Source: Candidatus Tayloriibacteriota bacterium (GTDB taxonomy: Bacteria > Patescibacteriota > Minisyncoccia > Phycocordibacterales > PALSA-1337). From it: 46,117 nt of DNA. The notes under the pieces were generated by a model. It saw nothing but the letters and a program-made list of their open reading frames with translations, was not told the origin of the DNA and did no database searches. Within the stretch, counting starts at the first letter, position 1. Every line of letters begins with the position of its first letter. The stretch spans positions 1 through 46,117 of the forward strand of contig PLXZ01000004.1 of assembly GCA_003151615.1 (NCBI GenBank), written 5' to 3'. Of the stretch, positions 1-9,054 are shown one piece after another. A program made the position numbers and the translations under genes.

Positions 1-135
1 CTCACCGCCCGTCAACTCAAGGGAGTTGGGAGTGCCCGAAGTCCGTCTTTATGGCGGCCTAAGGCAAGCTCAATGACAGGGAGTAAGTCGTAACAAGGCA
101 CGGGTAGCGGAAGCTGCTCGTGGATTATTTCAAAT
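1..135 (+). rRNA. rrs: 16S ribosomal RNA, 3' end (partial; helix 44/45 region)
   Basis: Contains CACCGCCCGTCA, AGTAAGTCGTAACAAGG and a helix-45 hairpin with GGAA loop (GGTAGCGGAAGCTGC), followed by GGAT. The CACCTCC tail is absent. The 3' boundary is approximate. Confidence 0.93.
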
Positions 136-370
136 TGATCAAACGATGTGCCCAGAATTTATTCTGAAGCCATCTTACCGAGTCGATTGTTTAGCATTCG
201 CAAGAGTGTTAAACCACAGTAATTGTTCTCAACTGCAAATGGAACACTCAGTCCGCGAGAGAAAGGACAAAGGAGGGTGCCACCTTAAGAGGCCCTCTCC
301 GGTGAACGGAACAAAATAAAGGATATTAAAGCAATAGCAAGCATAAGCAAAAACGGCGGAAATGCCGTCA

Positions 371-400
371 AAAAGTCATCCACAGGGGTGGCTTTTTGTT
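371..400 (+). terminator. Probable intrinsic terminator downstream of 16S
   Basis: Stem AGTCATCC-acag-GGGTGGCT followed by TTTTTGTTTT. Confidence 0.55.
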
Positions 401-429
401 TTATCGCGGTAAGGTGTTATAATTTTGTC

Positions 430-1239
430 ATGAAAACTAAAAACAATAGCGTATTGAATATGGTGAAAGTTTTATCCCTCTCCGTTCTCCTCGCCGCCGG
501 CGTCAGCTACATATTCGCCTGGACTGGTCCTTCGACCACGCCGCCGGGCGGGAATGTCGCGGCGCCTCTCAATGTCGCCACATCATCTCAGACCAAAATG
601 GGTCCTCTTATCGTCAATTACGCCAACCTCTTTTCACCGGCGTTGGAACTTCTTGGTCCGATCCAAATCGTTGATGGCACGCAGGCTTCCGGTTCGGTTC
701 TAACGTCCGACGCCAACGGTATAGGACATTGGGCTACGAGTACGTTGAGTGAAGGAAATTTACAATATGTAGCGACCACCCCAACAGAGATATTCGGGCG
801 AGGCTTTAAGATGGGAGATCAGGCAAACGACGGAAGTCCTTCAGTCTACGCTTTTCCCGCTGAATATTTTGACTCAAATTCTACCTACACCAATGAAGGA
901 AGCTACGTAACGGTAAATTATCCAACAGGCATACCCTCAAACGCAACTGCGCTAGAGGTTAAATTTTTTGCCTATAGTAACGGTGGTTCGTATAGTTCTA
1001 CATGGGACTCTCCCACAACTCAGTTGTGGGTCAAAGCAAGTAACATGCCAGAAACTGTGGTAGTCAGCGCACACGATGCCATACAAGACTCTAATGCTGA
1101 TTCAGAAACCAATACAATGCTTATCCCATACTCTTCTGACAGACAAGTTCAATTTAAATGGAACACTAGCGCTAGTGCGAGTGGCTCTGCAGATCCAGCG
1201 GCAGTTCGTGCTATAGTCGTTGGCTATATGGCTGGGTAG
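430..1239 (+). CDS. Secreted/surface protein with N-terminal TM or signal segment
   Basis: ORF 388..1239. ATG at 430 chosen because TATAAT (418-423) lies 6 nt upstream and the hydrophobic N-terminus starts MKTKNNSVLNMVKVLSLSVLLAAG. Confidence 0.7.
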   Translation: MKTKNNSVLNMVKVLSLSVLLAAGVSYIFAWTGPSTTPPGGNVAAPLNVATSSQTKMGPLIVNYANLFSPALELLGPIQIVDGTQASGSVLTSDANGIGHWATSTLSEGNLQYVATTPTEIFGRGFKMGDQANDGSPSVYAFPAEYFDSNSTYTNEGSYVTVNYPTGIPSNATALEVKFFAYSNGGSYSSTWDSPTTQLWVKASNMPETVVVSAHDAIQDSNADSETNTMLIPYSSDRQVQFKWNTSASASGSADPAAVRAIVVGYMAG

Positions 1240-1508
1240 TGGTGACGGGGGCAGTAACTAGTCAGACATGGACGAATGAAACAGCGTCAAGACGATTTTA
1301 TACCAATTATACCAACACTACAGGTCAACCTATTGAAGTGAATGTTGCGATTGGTAACACCCCTAATTATGTGACATCGTATATAGATATTGCTGGAACA
1401 TATGTATTTGGCACCCCAGCGGGTACTAGCCCGGGAGCTACCGCAGTGATAGCGACCGTTCCGAATAATACGACTTATAGCGCAGGACTCATGAATGGCA
1501 CGTCATAA
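1239..1508 (+). CDS. Hypothetical protein, possible frame-shifted or coupled continuation of the upstream surface protein
   Basis: GTG-initiated ORF overlapping the upstream stop (TAGTG). Tail-fibre/surface-like composition; no signal peptide of its own. Confidence 0.4.
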   Translation: MVTGAVTSQTWTNETASRRFYTNYTNTTGQPIEVNVAIGNTPNYVTSYIDIAGTYVFGTPAGTSPGATAVIATVPNNTTYSAGLMNGTS

Positions 1509-1732
1509 CAGGGGCAGGGGACATTGAACGGAGCCGTCTCTTCGTGGGCTGAATTGCGATAAACACCAAAAACCCTTCAAATAAGGCGTATAATAGCGTT
1601 TTTTTCTGTGCGATTGTTAGTCATTGACTTAGTCAAGACTCTATGATATAATGGAATCTGAAACAAAAGGTGGCTTGTGTCAACACAAGTTGACTGCCAC
1701 TTCAACAATTGAACAATTCCAATTAAAAAATT

Positions 1733-1954
1733 ATGAATGCAAACAACCTTAACGGTTATGGTGACGACCTTGCGGACACGACAGGCCTCATCAATCCGCC
1801 GCAACGGCGCGATGTGCACTATGTTCCTTTGATTGATTATCTCGGCCGATTCCTAGCCGGAATGACGCCGAGAAAGATCACCGTCGGAGCGATCGAGGTG
1901 CTTGGCGCGCTCGCCGCGCTGTGGTTGGCAATCAGCATCGGTTTCGCGGCGTAA
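1733..1954 (+). CDS. Small hypothetical membrane protein (73 aa)
   Basis: ORF with C-terminal hydrophobic helix, TATAAT upstream near 1646, terminator immediately downstream. Confidence 0.5.
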   Translation: MNANNLNGYGDDLADTTGLINPPQRRDVHYVPLIDYLGRFLAGMTPRKITVGAIEVLGALAALWLAISIGFAA

Positions 1955-1970
1955 ATCGCCTGTGAAGCCA

Positions 1971-2002
1971 AAAGGCGCTTGGAAAACCGAGCGCCTTTTT
2001 TG
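1971..2002 (+). terminator. Intrinsic terminator
   Basis: AGGCGCTtggaaaaccgAGCGCCTTTTTTG hairpin plus U-tract. Confidence 0.7.
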
Positions 2003-2031
2003 TTTCATGGCGTTGTGTATAATGTCGAAAC

Positions 2032-2113
2032 GAGCATGTGGCGGAACTGGTATACGCGTACGCTTCAGGAGCGTATGGGGCAACCCTTGGAGGTTCGAGT
2101 CCTCTCATGCTCA
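2032..2113 (+). tRNA. tRNA-Leu (anticodon CAG)
   Basis: Acceptor GAGCATG/CATGCTC; anticodon arm TACGC-TTCAGGA-GCGTA; T-arm GGTTCGAGTCC; class II variable arm. Confidence 0.9.
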
Positions 2114-2203
2114 CTCGAATGTAATTTCGATGTAAATTGCAGTTTGAGCTTCTTTCTGCTATATTTTGGCATACGTTTCTTTCACGGTTTTCGCCTTTTT
2201 GAT

Positions 2204-2276
2204 GCGCGCGTAGCTCAGTTGGTAGAGCACGCCACTGATACTGGCGGGGTCCCAGGTTCGAATCCTGGCGCGCGCA
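2204..2276 (+). tRNA. tRNA-Ile (anticodon GAT)
   Basis: Acceptor GCGCGCG/CGCGCGC; anticodon arm CGCCA-CTGATAC-TGGCG; T-arm CCAGGTTCGAATCCTGG. CCA not encoded. Confidence 0.92.
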
Positions 2277-2409
2277 CCCTGTTCAATACTTAACCCAAAT
2301 TCCCGGATTAAAACCGGCGGTGGATAACCCGTTCCACACGGATTTCCGGCAAATGCTATAATTTAAGGCGTAGAAGTACATTCTTATTATTATTTAATTT
2401 TCTTATAGT

Positions 2410-2664
2410 ATGAAAGCAACACATGTTATCGCGTACATCCTCCTTATTATCGGAGGATTGAATTGGGGTATTCTTGGTATCGCGTATTTTTTCGGATCAA
2501 GTTTGAATGTGGTTCAATGGATTTTCGGTTCATGGCCGTGGCTTTTGAACGTCGTTTACATTCTCGTCGGTATTGCGGCGGTTATGTCATTCGGTTGTCA
2601 CAAGAAAAACTGCAAAATGTGCACAGGTTCGTCGTCCGCTTCCGCAGGAGGACAACAGATGTAA
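2410..2664 (+). CDS. DUF378-like small membrane protein
   Basis: MKATHVIAYILLIIGGLNWGILGIAYFFG resembles the DUF378 'GxLNWGlxG' motif. Confidence 0.75.
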   Translation: MKATHVIAYILLIIGGLNWGILGIAYFFGSSLNVVQWIFGSWPWLLNVVYILVGIAAVMSFGCHKKNCKMCTGSSSASAGGQQM

Positions 2665-2692
2665 TCGCGATTTGATTTTTTCTGTGGTTCGC

Positions 2693-2723
2693 ACAAAAAA
2701 AACCGTCTTGTGGCGGTTTTTTG
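2693..2723. terminator. Intrinsic terminator between convergent genes
   Basis: AAAAAACCGTCttgtGGCGGTTTTTTG. Confidence 0.6.
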
Positions 2724-2744
2724 TTGGGGCGCGTATGACTGTTT

Positions 2745-5078
2745 TTATTCAAAATGCGGAGTGTCGCTGTCTTTTTTGCGCGAAGCAAGATGTGCGGCGA
2801 TAATGGGGAAGTTGGCTGCGAGATTCGGCATGATTGCGTGGGCTTCATTCCGTGCGGCTTCCACCATTTTAATATTTTTGAGGGCTTCCATGGCGATGTC
2901 GGAAATGCCCCATTGTTTGCCGCCCGCGAGTACGCCGGCTCCGCGTTGCTGGAGATCGAATTCGGCGAGCTCGAAACCGTTTTTGGCGGCGGTCAGGGCT
3001 TTCAGCCGTTCGATCGTTTTCTCGCTCGGTTTATGGGTCGTCACGCCGTCGCCGGTGAAAACGTAGCAGTATGCCTGATGTGTTCCGCGGATGACGCGCC
3101 CGCGCAATTGATGCAATTGCGCAAGGCCGAAACGTTCGCTTCCTTCAATGACGATGATTGTCGCGTTCGGAACATTGACGCCGACTTCGACGACGGAGGT
3201 CGCGCAGAGAATGTCGATTGAGCCTGCTTTAAAATCGAGCATCACTTTTTCCTTTTCATCGGGCTTCATTTTGCTGTGAAGAATGCCGATTTCATATTCG
3301 GGGAATACGCGGTCTTTCAGGCGCTTTGCTTCTTCAACGACTGATTTTGCGTTGACGGCCATTTCCTTGGTTGGGTCCGGTTCATCGATGCGCGGACAGA
3401 TTATATATGCCTGGCGGCCGGCTGCCATTTCCGCGTGGATTTTTTCATATGTTGATTCACGTTTGTCCGGCGTGACAATTTCGGTGATGATCGGCTTGCG
3501 GCCCGACGGCATAACGTCGATTAACGTAAGGTCTAGGTCGCCGTATATGGTCAGCGCCAGCGTGCGGGGAATTGGCGTCGCTGTCATTGAGAGAAGATGG
3601 GGAACCGGCTGGATAGTTTTTTCCGGCTGAACCCCGAATGTTTTACCTGTTTGTACTGCGGCTTCCTTGCGGATGAGCTCGGCACGCTGATTGGTGCCGA
3701 AACGATGCTGTTCGTCGATGATTGCGAGTGCCAGATTTTTAAATTTGACTGATTTTTGGATGAGGGCGTGCGTGCCGATCAAAACGTGGATTTCGCCGTT
3801 CGCCACCCACTTCAATAATTGCGTGCGGGAAATGTCCGTCCAGCCTTTCGGATTTATTTTCGAAGGGAATTTTCGGCAGCCGTTTCCGGTGATGAGGCCG
3901 ATCTGAATGCCGAGGTATGCGAAATAGCCGATGAACGATTCGAAGTGTTGCGTCGCCAAAATTTCCGTCGGGCACATGTAGGCGACTTGCAGCTGTCTTT
4001 TGCGGTTGGCGACTACGGCATAGACCGCCGCCGCTGCGACGGCCGTTTTTCCGGAACCGACGTCGCCCTCGAGAAGTCGCGCCATCGCGTGGCCTTCATT
4101 GAAATCCCGCATGATTGCCTCGATGGCTTTCATCTGTGCCTCGGTCGGGGTGAACGGAAAGTGTTTTATAAAGTCGAGCACACTGCCGGCGTTTTGGATT
4201 TTTTCGTCGATTTTCGTTTCGATTTTCCACGCGGGATTTTGCTCGTATTCGCGCCGGGCCAATTGCTTCTCGAGCTGGATGAAGAAAATTTCCTCGAAGG
4301 CGAAGCGTTTTCGTGCGGATTCCGCGAGCGCCAGTTTCGTCGGCGTATGTACCCAGATGAGCGCGGTTTTCAATCCCGGCAAATTGTATTTTTTGAGCAT
4401 TTCCTCCGGAATCGGGTCGACGAGAGCGTCGAGCAATCCGCTTCGAAAAATACCGATGATTTTATGGTACATCCAGTTTGAGGTAATGCCGCGCGATTCG
4501 GGGTAGACGGGATATAGGTTGTGAGCCGCGGAATTCGCCGCATCATCGGCATTGCCGGAAGAAGCGAACAGCGAATCGCCGACGCCGGTCGGTATCGTGT
4601 TTACGACTTCCAGTTTTGGGTTGGAAAAATAGAGTTCCGGCGTTTTGTCCTTGTCCGCGAGATTTTTTTTGCGGCGTTGCGAAACCCTGCCTTCAATTCG
4701 AACGAGCGCGCCTTCCGGCGTCATTTTGGCGAGATACGGCTGGTTGAACCAGACGCATTGGATTTTGCCGCTCTCGTCGATGACAGTCGCGGTGGCCATG
4801 GTCATTCTGCTTTTGAAGCCTTTGCCGGCTTTCAGATTCGTGATTTTCCCGAAGATAACTGCGGCTTCACCCGCCTCGAGCAAACCGATATTTTTCATCT
4901 CCGAAATGTCGCCGTAACGCGCGGGGAAATGATAAAGGAGGTCGCCCACGGTGGTTAGCCCTAGTTTTTTCAGGGCTTTTATGTGCGACTCGTCCAGTCG
5001 TCCGGTTTTCGCGATCGGTGTGTCGAGTTGCAGACGTGGACGTTGTGAAGATTGCTGTGAAAATTGCGGCGAGGGCAT
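2745..5078 (-). CDS. recG: ATP-dependent DNA helicase RecG
   Basis: 777 aa; wedge/OB N-terminus, LEGDVGSGKTAVA (Walker A), IIDEQHRFG, SMTATPIPRTLALTIYGDLD, QLRGRVIRG motifs. Confidence 0.95.
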   Translation of the reverse strand: MPSPQFSQQSSQRPRLQLDTPIAKTGRLDESHIKALKKLGLTTVGDLLYHFPARYGDISEMKNIGLLEAGEAAVIFGKITNLKAGKGFKSRMTMATATVIDESGKIQCVWFNQPYLAKMTPEGALVRIEGRVSQRRKKNLADKDKTPELYFSNPKLEVVNTIPTGVGDSLFASSGNADDAANSAAHNLYPVYPESRGITSNWMYHKIIGIFRSGLLDALVDPIPEEMLKKYNLPGLKTALIWVHTPTKLALAESARKRFAFEEIFFIQLEKQLARREYEQNPAWKIETKIDEKIQNAGSVLDFIKHFPFTPTEAQMKAIEAIMRDFNEGHAMARLLEGDVGSGKTAVAAAAVYAVVANRKRQLQVAYMCPTEILATQHFESFIGYFAYLGIQIGLITGNGCRKFPSKINPKGWTDISRTQLLKWVANGEIHVLIGTHALIQKSVKFKNLALAIIDEQHRFGTNQRAELIRKEAAVQTGKTFGVQPEKTIQPVPHLLSMTATPIPRTLALTIYGDLDLTLIDVMPSGRKPIITEIVTPDKRESTYEKIHAEMAAGRQAYIICPRIDEPDPTKEMAVNAKSVVEEAKRLKDRVFPEYEIGILHSKMKPDEKEKVMLDFKAGSIDILCATSVVEVGVNVPNATIIVIEGSERFGLAQLHQLRGRVIRGTHQAYCYVFTGDGVTTHKPSEKTIERLKALTAAKNGFELAEFDLQQRGAGVLAGGKQWGISDIAMEALKNIKMVEAARNEAHAIMPNLAANFPIIAAHLASRKKDSDTPHFE

Positions 5079-5187
5079 GCGGGAATTGTACGATATATAC
5101 TGCGGATTTGCGACCTTTTTGGCGGTGTGGCGCGCGCGTATGTGCGCGGGAGGGGGAGTGGAAGTGCGTTTTTATTTCATTTTTTGC

Positions 5188-5261
5188 AAATGAGAATGAA
5201 GTTGTTCCTCTCCACGATTTTAAGCCATATTTTTTTGATCAGAACAGCTTCATTCTCATTT
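5188..5261. repeat. Inverted repeat, 20-nt arms (1 mismatch), 34-nt loop
   Basis: AAATGAGAATGAAGTTGTTC (5188-5207) and GAACAGCTTCATTCTCATTT (5242-5261). Confidence 0.85.
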
Positions 5262-5303
5262 AGAAAAACAGGAAGAAAAGAGATTATCCGCCGCCGCCAG
5301 CCA

Positions 5304-6164
5304 TTATCGAATCGAAATTTTTCGGCTGATTTTATCCTTCATCAAAAAGCCTTCTTTAGTCAAGTCGGCGATATTTTTATCAATTTGTTTTGTATTGTAG
5401 CGCGAACCGGCGGCTGTTCCCGAAAATTTTCGTCCGATTTCGGCGACACTTCGGCCTGACGGCTTTTCCATGACGAACCGCAGTATGTACGAACGCAATT
5501 GGCGATTGGACCCCTCGAATTTTTGTTGGCGTATATGGTGTACACTCCGTCGGGAAGGGTTCGGGAGCGTGCGTTTCAAATTCGAACCATAATCCATGAG
5601 GGCGTAGTACCATTCACGCGGATTTTTCAGGTCGAGTGACTTTTTAATGAACGGCGTCAGCTGATCGTCGCTGATTTTTTTGCAGGCTTTACGGCCGAAA
5701 GCGCGCTCGGTTTCGGGAAAGAAAAAGTGAATGTAGACGCTGCGGATGTTTGTTTCAATGAATGCCCGCGGGATATTGAAAGCGAAAGCCAAAATCGAGC
5801 CGGCCGTGTTCGGGCCGATACCCGGCAGTTCGGCCAATTCTTCATATGTTTTCGGCAGCTTGCCGCCGTATTTTTCGGTGACGATTTTAGCCAGTCTCTG
5901 TAAATTCAGTCCGCGGCGGTTGTAGCCGAGGCCTTGCCATTCGCGGAGGACTTCAATCGTGGGTGCTTTTGCGAGCGCAGCAAAATTCGGGAACTTTTTC
6001 AGGAACGGATTGAATTTATGCGCGACCCGCGTCACCTGCGTCTGCTGCAGCATCATTTCGGAGACAACGACTTCATAGGGAGTCGGCTTGTTGCGCCACG
6101 GGAGACTGCGCCCGTTGTGCGCATAATAGTCCCGTATTTTTTTGGATAAGGCGGCTATGGTCAT
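5304..6164 (-). CDS. MutY-like A/G-specific adenine DNA glycosylase, divergent, apparently lacking the [4Fe-4S] cluster
   Basis: HhH-GPD features: NGRSLPWRNKPTPYEVVVSEMMLQQTQVTRV, WQGLGYNRRGLNLQ, LPGIGPNTAGSILAFAF. Confidence 0.88.
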   Translation of the reverse strand: MTIAALSKKIRDYYAHNGRSLPWRNKPTPYEVVVSEMMLQQTQVTRVAHKFNPFLKKFPNFAALAKAPTIEVLREWQGLGYNRRGLNLQRLAKIVTEKYGGKLPKTYEELAELPGIGPNTAGSILAFAFNIPRAFIETNIRSVYIHFFFPETERAFGRKACKKISDDQLTPFIKKSLDLKNPREWYYALMDYGSNLKRTLPNPSRRSVHHIRQQKFEGSNRQLRSYILRFVMEKPSGRSVAEIGRKFSGTAAGSRYNTKQIDKNIADLTKEGFLMKDKISRKISIR

Positions 6165-6207
6165 TTGTGCATAATACTATTGTATGGCAAAATGCCAAAG
6201 CGAGTTT

Positions 6208-6298
6208 GGAGGGGTGTCAGAGCGGTCGAATGAGCTTCTTTGCTAAAGAAGTAAGCCCTTTAAAGGCTTCGCGGGTTCGAATCCCGCCCCTTCCGCCA
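6208..6298 (+). tRNA. tRNA-Ser (anticodon GCT), CCA encoded
   Basis: Anticodon arm CTTCT-TTGCTAA-AGAAG; long variable arm; T-arm GCGGGTTCGAATCCCGC; G discriminator plus CCA. Confidence 0.93.
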
Positions 6299-6351
6299 AC
6301 ACGAGTTAGCTCGAGTATTAAGAGGCAGTCGAGCGCTCGAGATTACAACAT

Positions 6352-6696
6352 ATGATTGCAAAAAATAATGATTTTGGAGTTCTATTTTGGATCCACCTTA
6401 TTTTAATAATTTTTGCGTATCTTTCTCCCATTTGGCTTGATTGGAAAATCATACTCGTAGTTGTAATAGGATTACAAATGTACTATTCAATAAGAGGTGG
6501 TTGCGATATTACTTTCTGGCAATTTGGTGACGATACTAATACGACGTTTGTTTGGTTCTATCTCAGAAAAATATTTCCCAAATTAGATCAAAGGAAGACT
6601 AAATTTTTTGTGAGGATAATTTTGCCCACATTATTGGTAGCTATTTCTTTTTTGACCCAATATTTTTATGGTTATAATCCATATGTGAGTTTCTAG
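6352..6696 (+). CDS. Hypothetical membrane protein (DUF2784-like appearance)
   Basis: 114 aa, several TM helices, 'RGGCDITFWQ' segment. Confidence 0.5.
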   Translation: MIAKNNDFGVLFWIHLILIIFAYLSPIWLDWKIILVVVIGLQMYYSIRGGCDITFWQFGDDTNTTFVWFYLRKIFPKLDQRKTKFFVRIILPTLLVAISFLTQYFYGYNPYVSF

Positions 6697-6808
6697 CCTG
6701 CTCTAGACGCGGCGATGTGATATCATAAAAAGTGTTCCAAAAGCCTTATGGCGCAATGAACCAAAAGGTTCTAACTCGAGACGGCCCGCCAGTTTTTATT
6801 AGATATAA

Positions 6809-7600
6809 ATGATCGAAGTAAAAGAGAAATATAAAAATTATCTGAACACTCGCGAAGGAGCTGATACGTATAATCGTTTCAAGGAGATTCTTTATGGCAC
6901 GCCAGATACATTGGTTTTACGTCTTGCCGATAGAATTATGTCTCATGTACACAGGAAGAAATTGAGTATTCTTGATGTGGGTGGTGGAGATGGTAAGCGC
7001 TTAATTTTACTCATTGACTTGCTCCATTCAAAAGGGATTGAATGCTCAGCGACACTTGTCGACCAGTCTGGAATTTTTATCAATGATTTTGATGCAACGG
7101 ATAATTTTACCGCAAATATCCAAGCGGTTCATTCTACTTTTGAAGCATTCGAGTCATCACAGAAATACGATTTGGTATTGCTTATCCATAGTATTTTTAC
7201 ATTCGAAGATTCATTCTATGTGGATAAGATTAAAAATCTCTTGAATCCTCAAGGGATTGCGATCATTGTCGCGGATACCTCTGATTCGTTTCTTGCAGGC
7301 CTCAAAGCAATTACCGACAGCTCATTTGGGACAGAAAGGAAAAATATTTTGTCCGTCGTCAAGGATTTTACCGATGTCGGCTTTATGGTTGAACAAGAGA
7401 TGTCAGACACATGTTATGGCGACTGTTTATCTGACGGAGCATTGAACGATAATGGCAAACTAATTCTTCGTTGGATAGCTCTCCGCGATTGGAGTGATAT
7501 TCCTCCTGCTATCGTAGATATGGCAACCAAGCTTTTTATCGATAAAAGTAATGGCGGCAAGATCTGCGACAAGGAATGTTTTGTTTATGCTAGTCTATAG
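6809..7600 (+). CDS. Class I SAM-dependent methyltransferase
   Basis: Motif I ILDVGGGDGKRL; Rossmann-like pattern. Confidence 0.7.
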   Translation: MIEVKEKYKNYLNTREGADTYNRFKEILYGTPDTLVLRLADRIMSHVHRKKLSILDVGGGDGKRLILLIDLLHSKGIECSATLVDQSGIFINDFDATDNFTANIQAVHSTFEAFESSQKYDLVLLIHSIFTFEDSFYVDKIKNLLNPQGIAIIVADTSDSFLAGLKAITDSSFGTERKNILSVVKDFTDVGFMVEQEMSDTCYGDCLSDGALNDNGKLILRWIALRDWSDIPPAIVDMATKLFIDKSNGGKICDKECFVYASL

Positions 7601-7617
7601 TCAGTGGGAATTGACCC

Positions 7618-7989
7618 CTATTTCTTTTCCTTCCTCCGGTGAATCATGATCTGATTTCCGTCGGGGTCTTCGATAAGAATCATATTGCAAGCGGGACCGT
7701 CATACGCGTCCATCAAAAATTTTACTTTTTTCGATTTCAGTTCCTTCACCGCACCGTCAAAGTCAACGACTTCCAACGCAACGGTTCCGCCCATTTTGCC
7801 GGGCTTGAAATTCGGAGCGCCTTTGCCGATGGCCAGGGTGTTCGGTCCAATTTCATATTCGATAAAAGCGGAATCCGCACCCTCCCATACGTTAATGGTT
7901 TTCAAACCTAAAACGCCCTCGTAAAAAGCACGGGCCCGAGGCACATCCGTGGTCGCATATGCGACGAAAGAAAATTCTTTGAATGTCAT
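7618..7989 (-). CDS. VOC/glyoxalase family protein
   Basis: ATTDVPRARAFYEGVLGLK ... LIEDPDGNQIMIHRRK. Confidence 0.88.
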   Translation of the reverse strand: MTFKEFSFVAYATTDVPRARAFYEGVLGLKTINVWEGADSAFIEYEIGPNTLAIGKGAPNFKPGKMGGTVALEVVDFDGAVKELKSKKVKFLMDAYDGPACNMILIEDPDGNQIMIHRRKEKK

Positions 7990-8025
7990 GGTAGTTCCAT
8001 TATATAACGTGCTAAACTAATTGTC

Positions 8026-9045
8026 ATGACACGTCAGGGAAAAATTTTCAGCATTCTCCGTATCGCCTTTGGAATTGTGTGGGCGATAGACGCGGCATTC
8101 AAATGGATGCCCGCGTTTTTGAACGGCTTGCCCGATATGATAGGCGGGTCAATTGCCGATCAGCCGGTTTTGATTGCTAACGTGCTTACTCTTTGTCTGA
8201 AAATTATCAGCATCGAACCCCATTTTTTTGCCGTCCTCATCGCGCTCACCGAATCGGCCCTTGCCATCGGACTCATTCTCAATGTGTTTCCAAAAACCAT
8301 TTATACGTTTGGTTTTATTTATTCGCTTTTTGTCTGGGGCATTCCCGAAAGTTTTGGCGGACCCTATGCGGCCGGTTCAACCGACGTCGGCACAGGAATC
8401 ATTTACGCTTTTGTTTTTGCCGCTTTTTACTTTGAAAGATTTGGCGGAAAGAATGCCGCTCAAAATACGGCAATTGACGCGGCCAAAAAAATTGAAGCGG
8501 ATAAAAGTCACAGAAAGGACATGGCAATCAAGATCCTCATTCTGGTTGCCGTCATTTTGTTCGCGCTTCTCGTTTCGCCGTACATTATTATTCGCAACAA
8601 CAGCGCGCCGGTTGCCGATATGAATATGGGCCTAGGAAACAGTTCAAGCACATCGTCGGAAATGTCTATGTCGGCCATGCAACAGACATTTGAATTGGCG
8701 AGCAGTACTGCACCGGGGGGAATCATTGCTCCGGTTCCGACTATTTCATTTACTCTGACTAAAGACACTCTCGACGGCTGGGATTTGCATATCGACACAA
8801 CCAACTTCACATGGACTCCGCAGAATATAAATCAGGCTCCTGTTGCCGATCAGGGCCATGCTCATTTATATATAGATGGAAATCTCATTGTGCTTCTTGC
8901 CCCGTGGTATCACATCGAAAGCGCACTTCTGCCGCCGGGCACTCACACAGTCACTGTTTCGCTCAATGCCAATGATCACAGCGTATTTTCGTATCATAAT
9001 AAATACATTGAAGTGTCGCAGACTCTGGTGGTAGGGCAGATTTAA
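8026..9045 (+). CDS. DoxX-like membrane protein with extracytoplasmic C-terminal domain
   Basis: N-terminal multi-TM region with LRIAFGIVWAIDAAFKW; C-terminal GHAHLYIDGNLIVLLAPWYHI. Confidence 0.6.
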   Translation: MTRQGKIFSILRIAFGIVWAIDAAFKWMPAFLNGLPDMIGGSIADQPVLIANVLTLCLKIISIEPHFFAVLIALTESALAIGLILNVFPKTIYTFGFIYSLFVWGIPESFGGPYAAGSTDVGTGIIYAFVFAAFYFERFGGKNAAQNTAIDAAKKIEADKSHRKDMAIKILILVAVILFALLVSPYIIIRNNSAPVADMNMGLGNSSSTSSEMSMSAMQQTFELASSTAPGGIIAPVPTISFTLTKDTLDGWDLHIDTTNFTWTPQNINQAPVADQGHAHLYIDGNLIVLLAPWYHIESALLPPGTHTVTVSLNANDHSVFSYHNKYIEVSQTLVVGQI

Positions 9046-9054
9046 TGCAAACAG

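Noticed and set aside
1979-2293. 104-aa ORF
   Set aside because: Runs through tRNA-Leu and tRNA-Ile; the segments LEVRVLSCS and VPGSNPGART are translated tRNA T-arms.
3819-4481. Long ORF (220 aa) on + strand
   Set aside because: Lies entirely antisense to the well-supported recG; GC-rich codon shadow ORF with no recognisable motifs.
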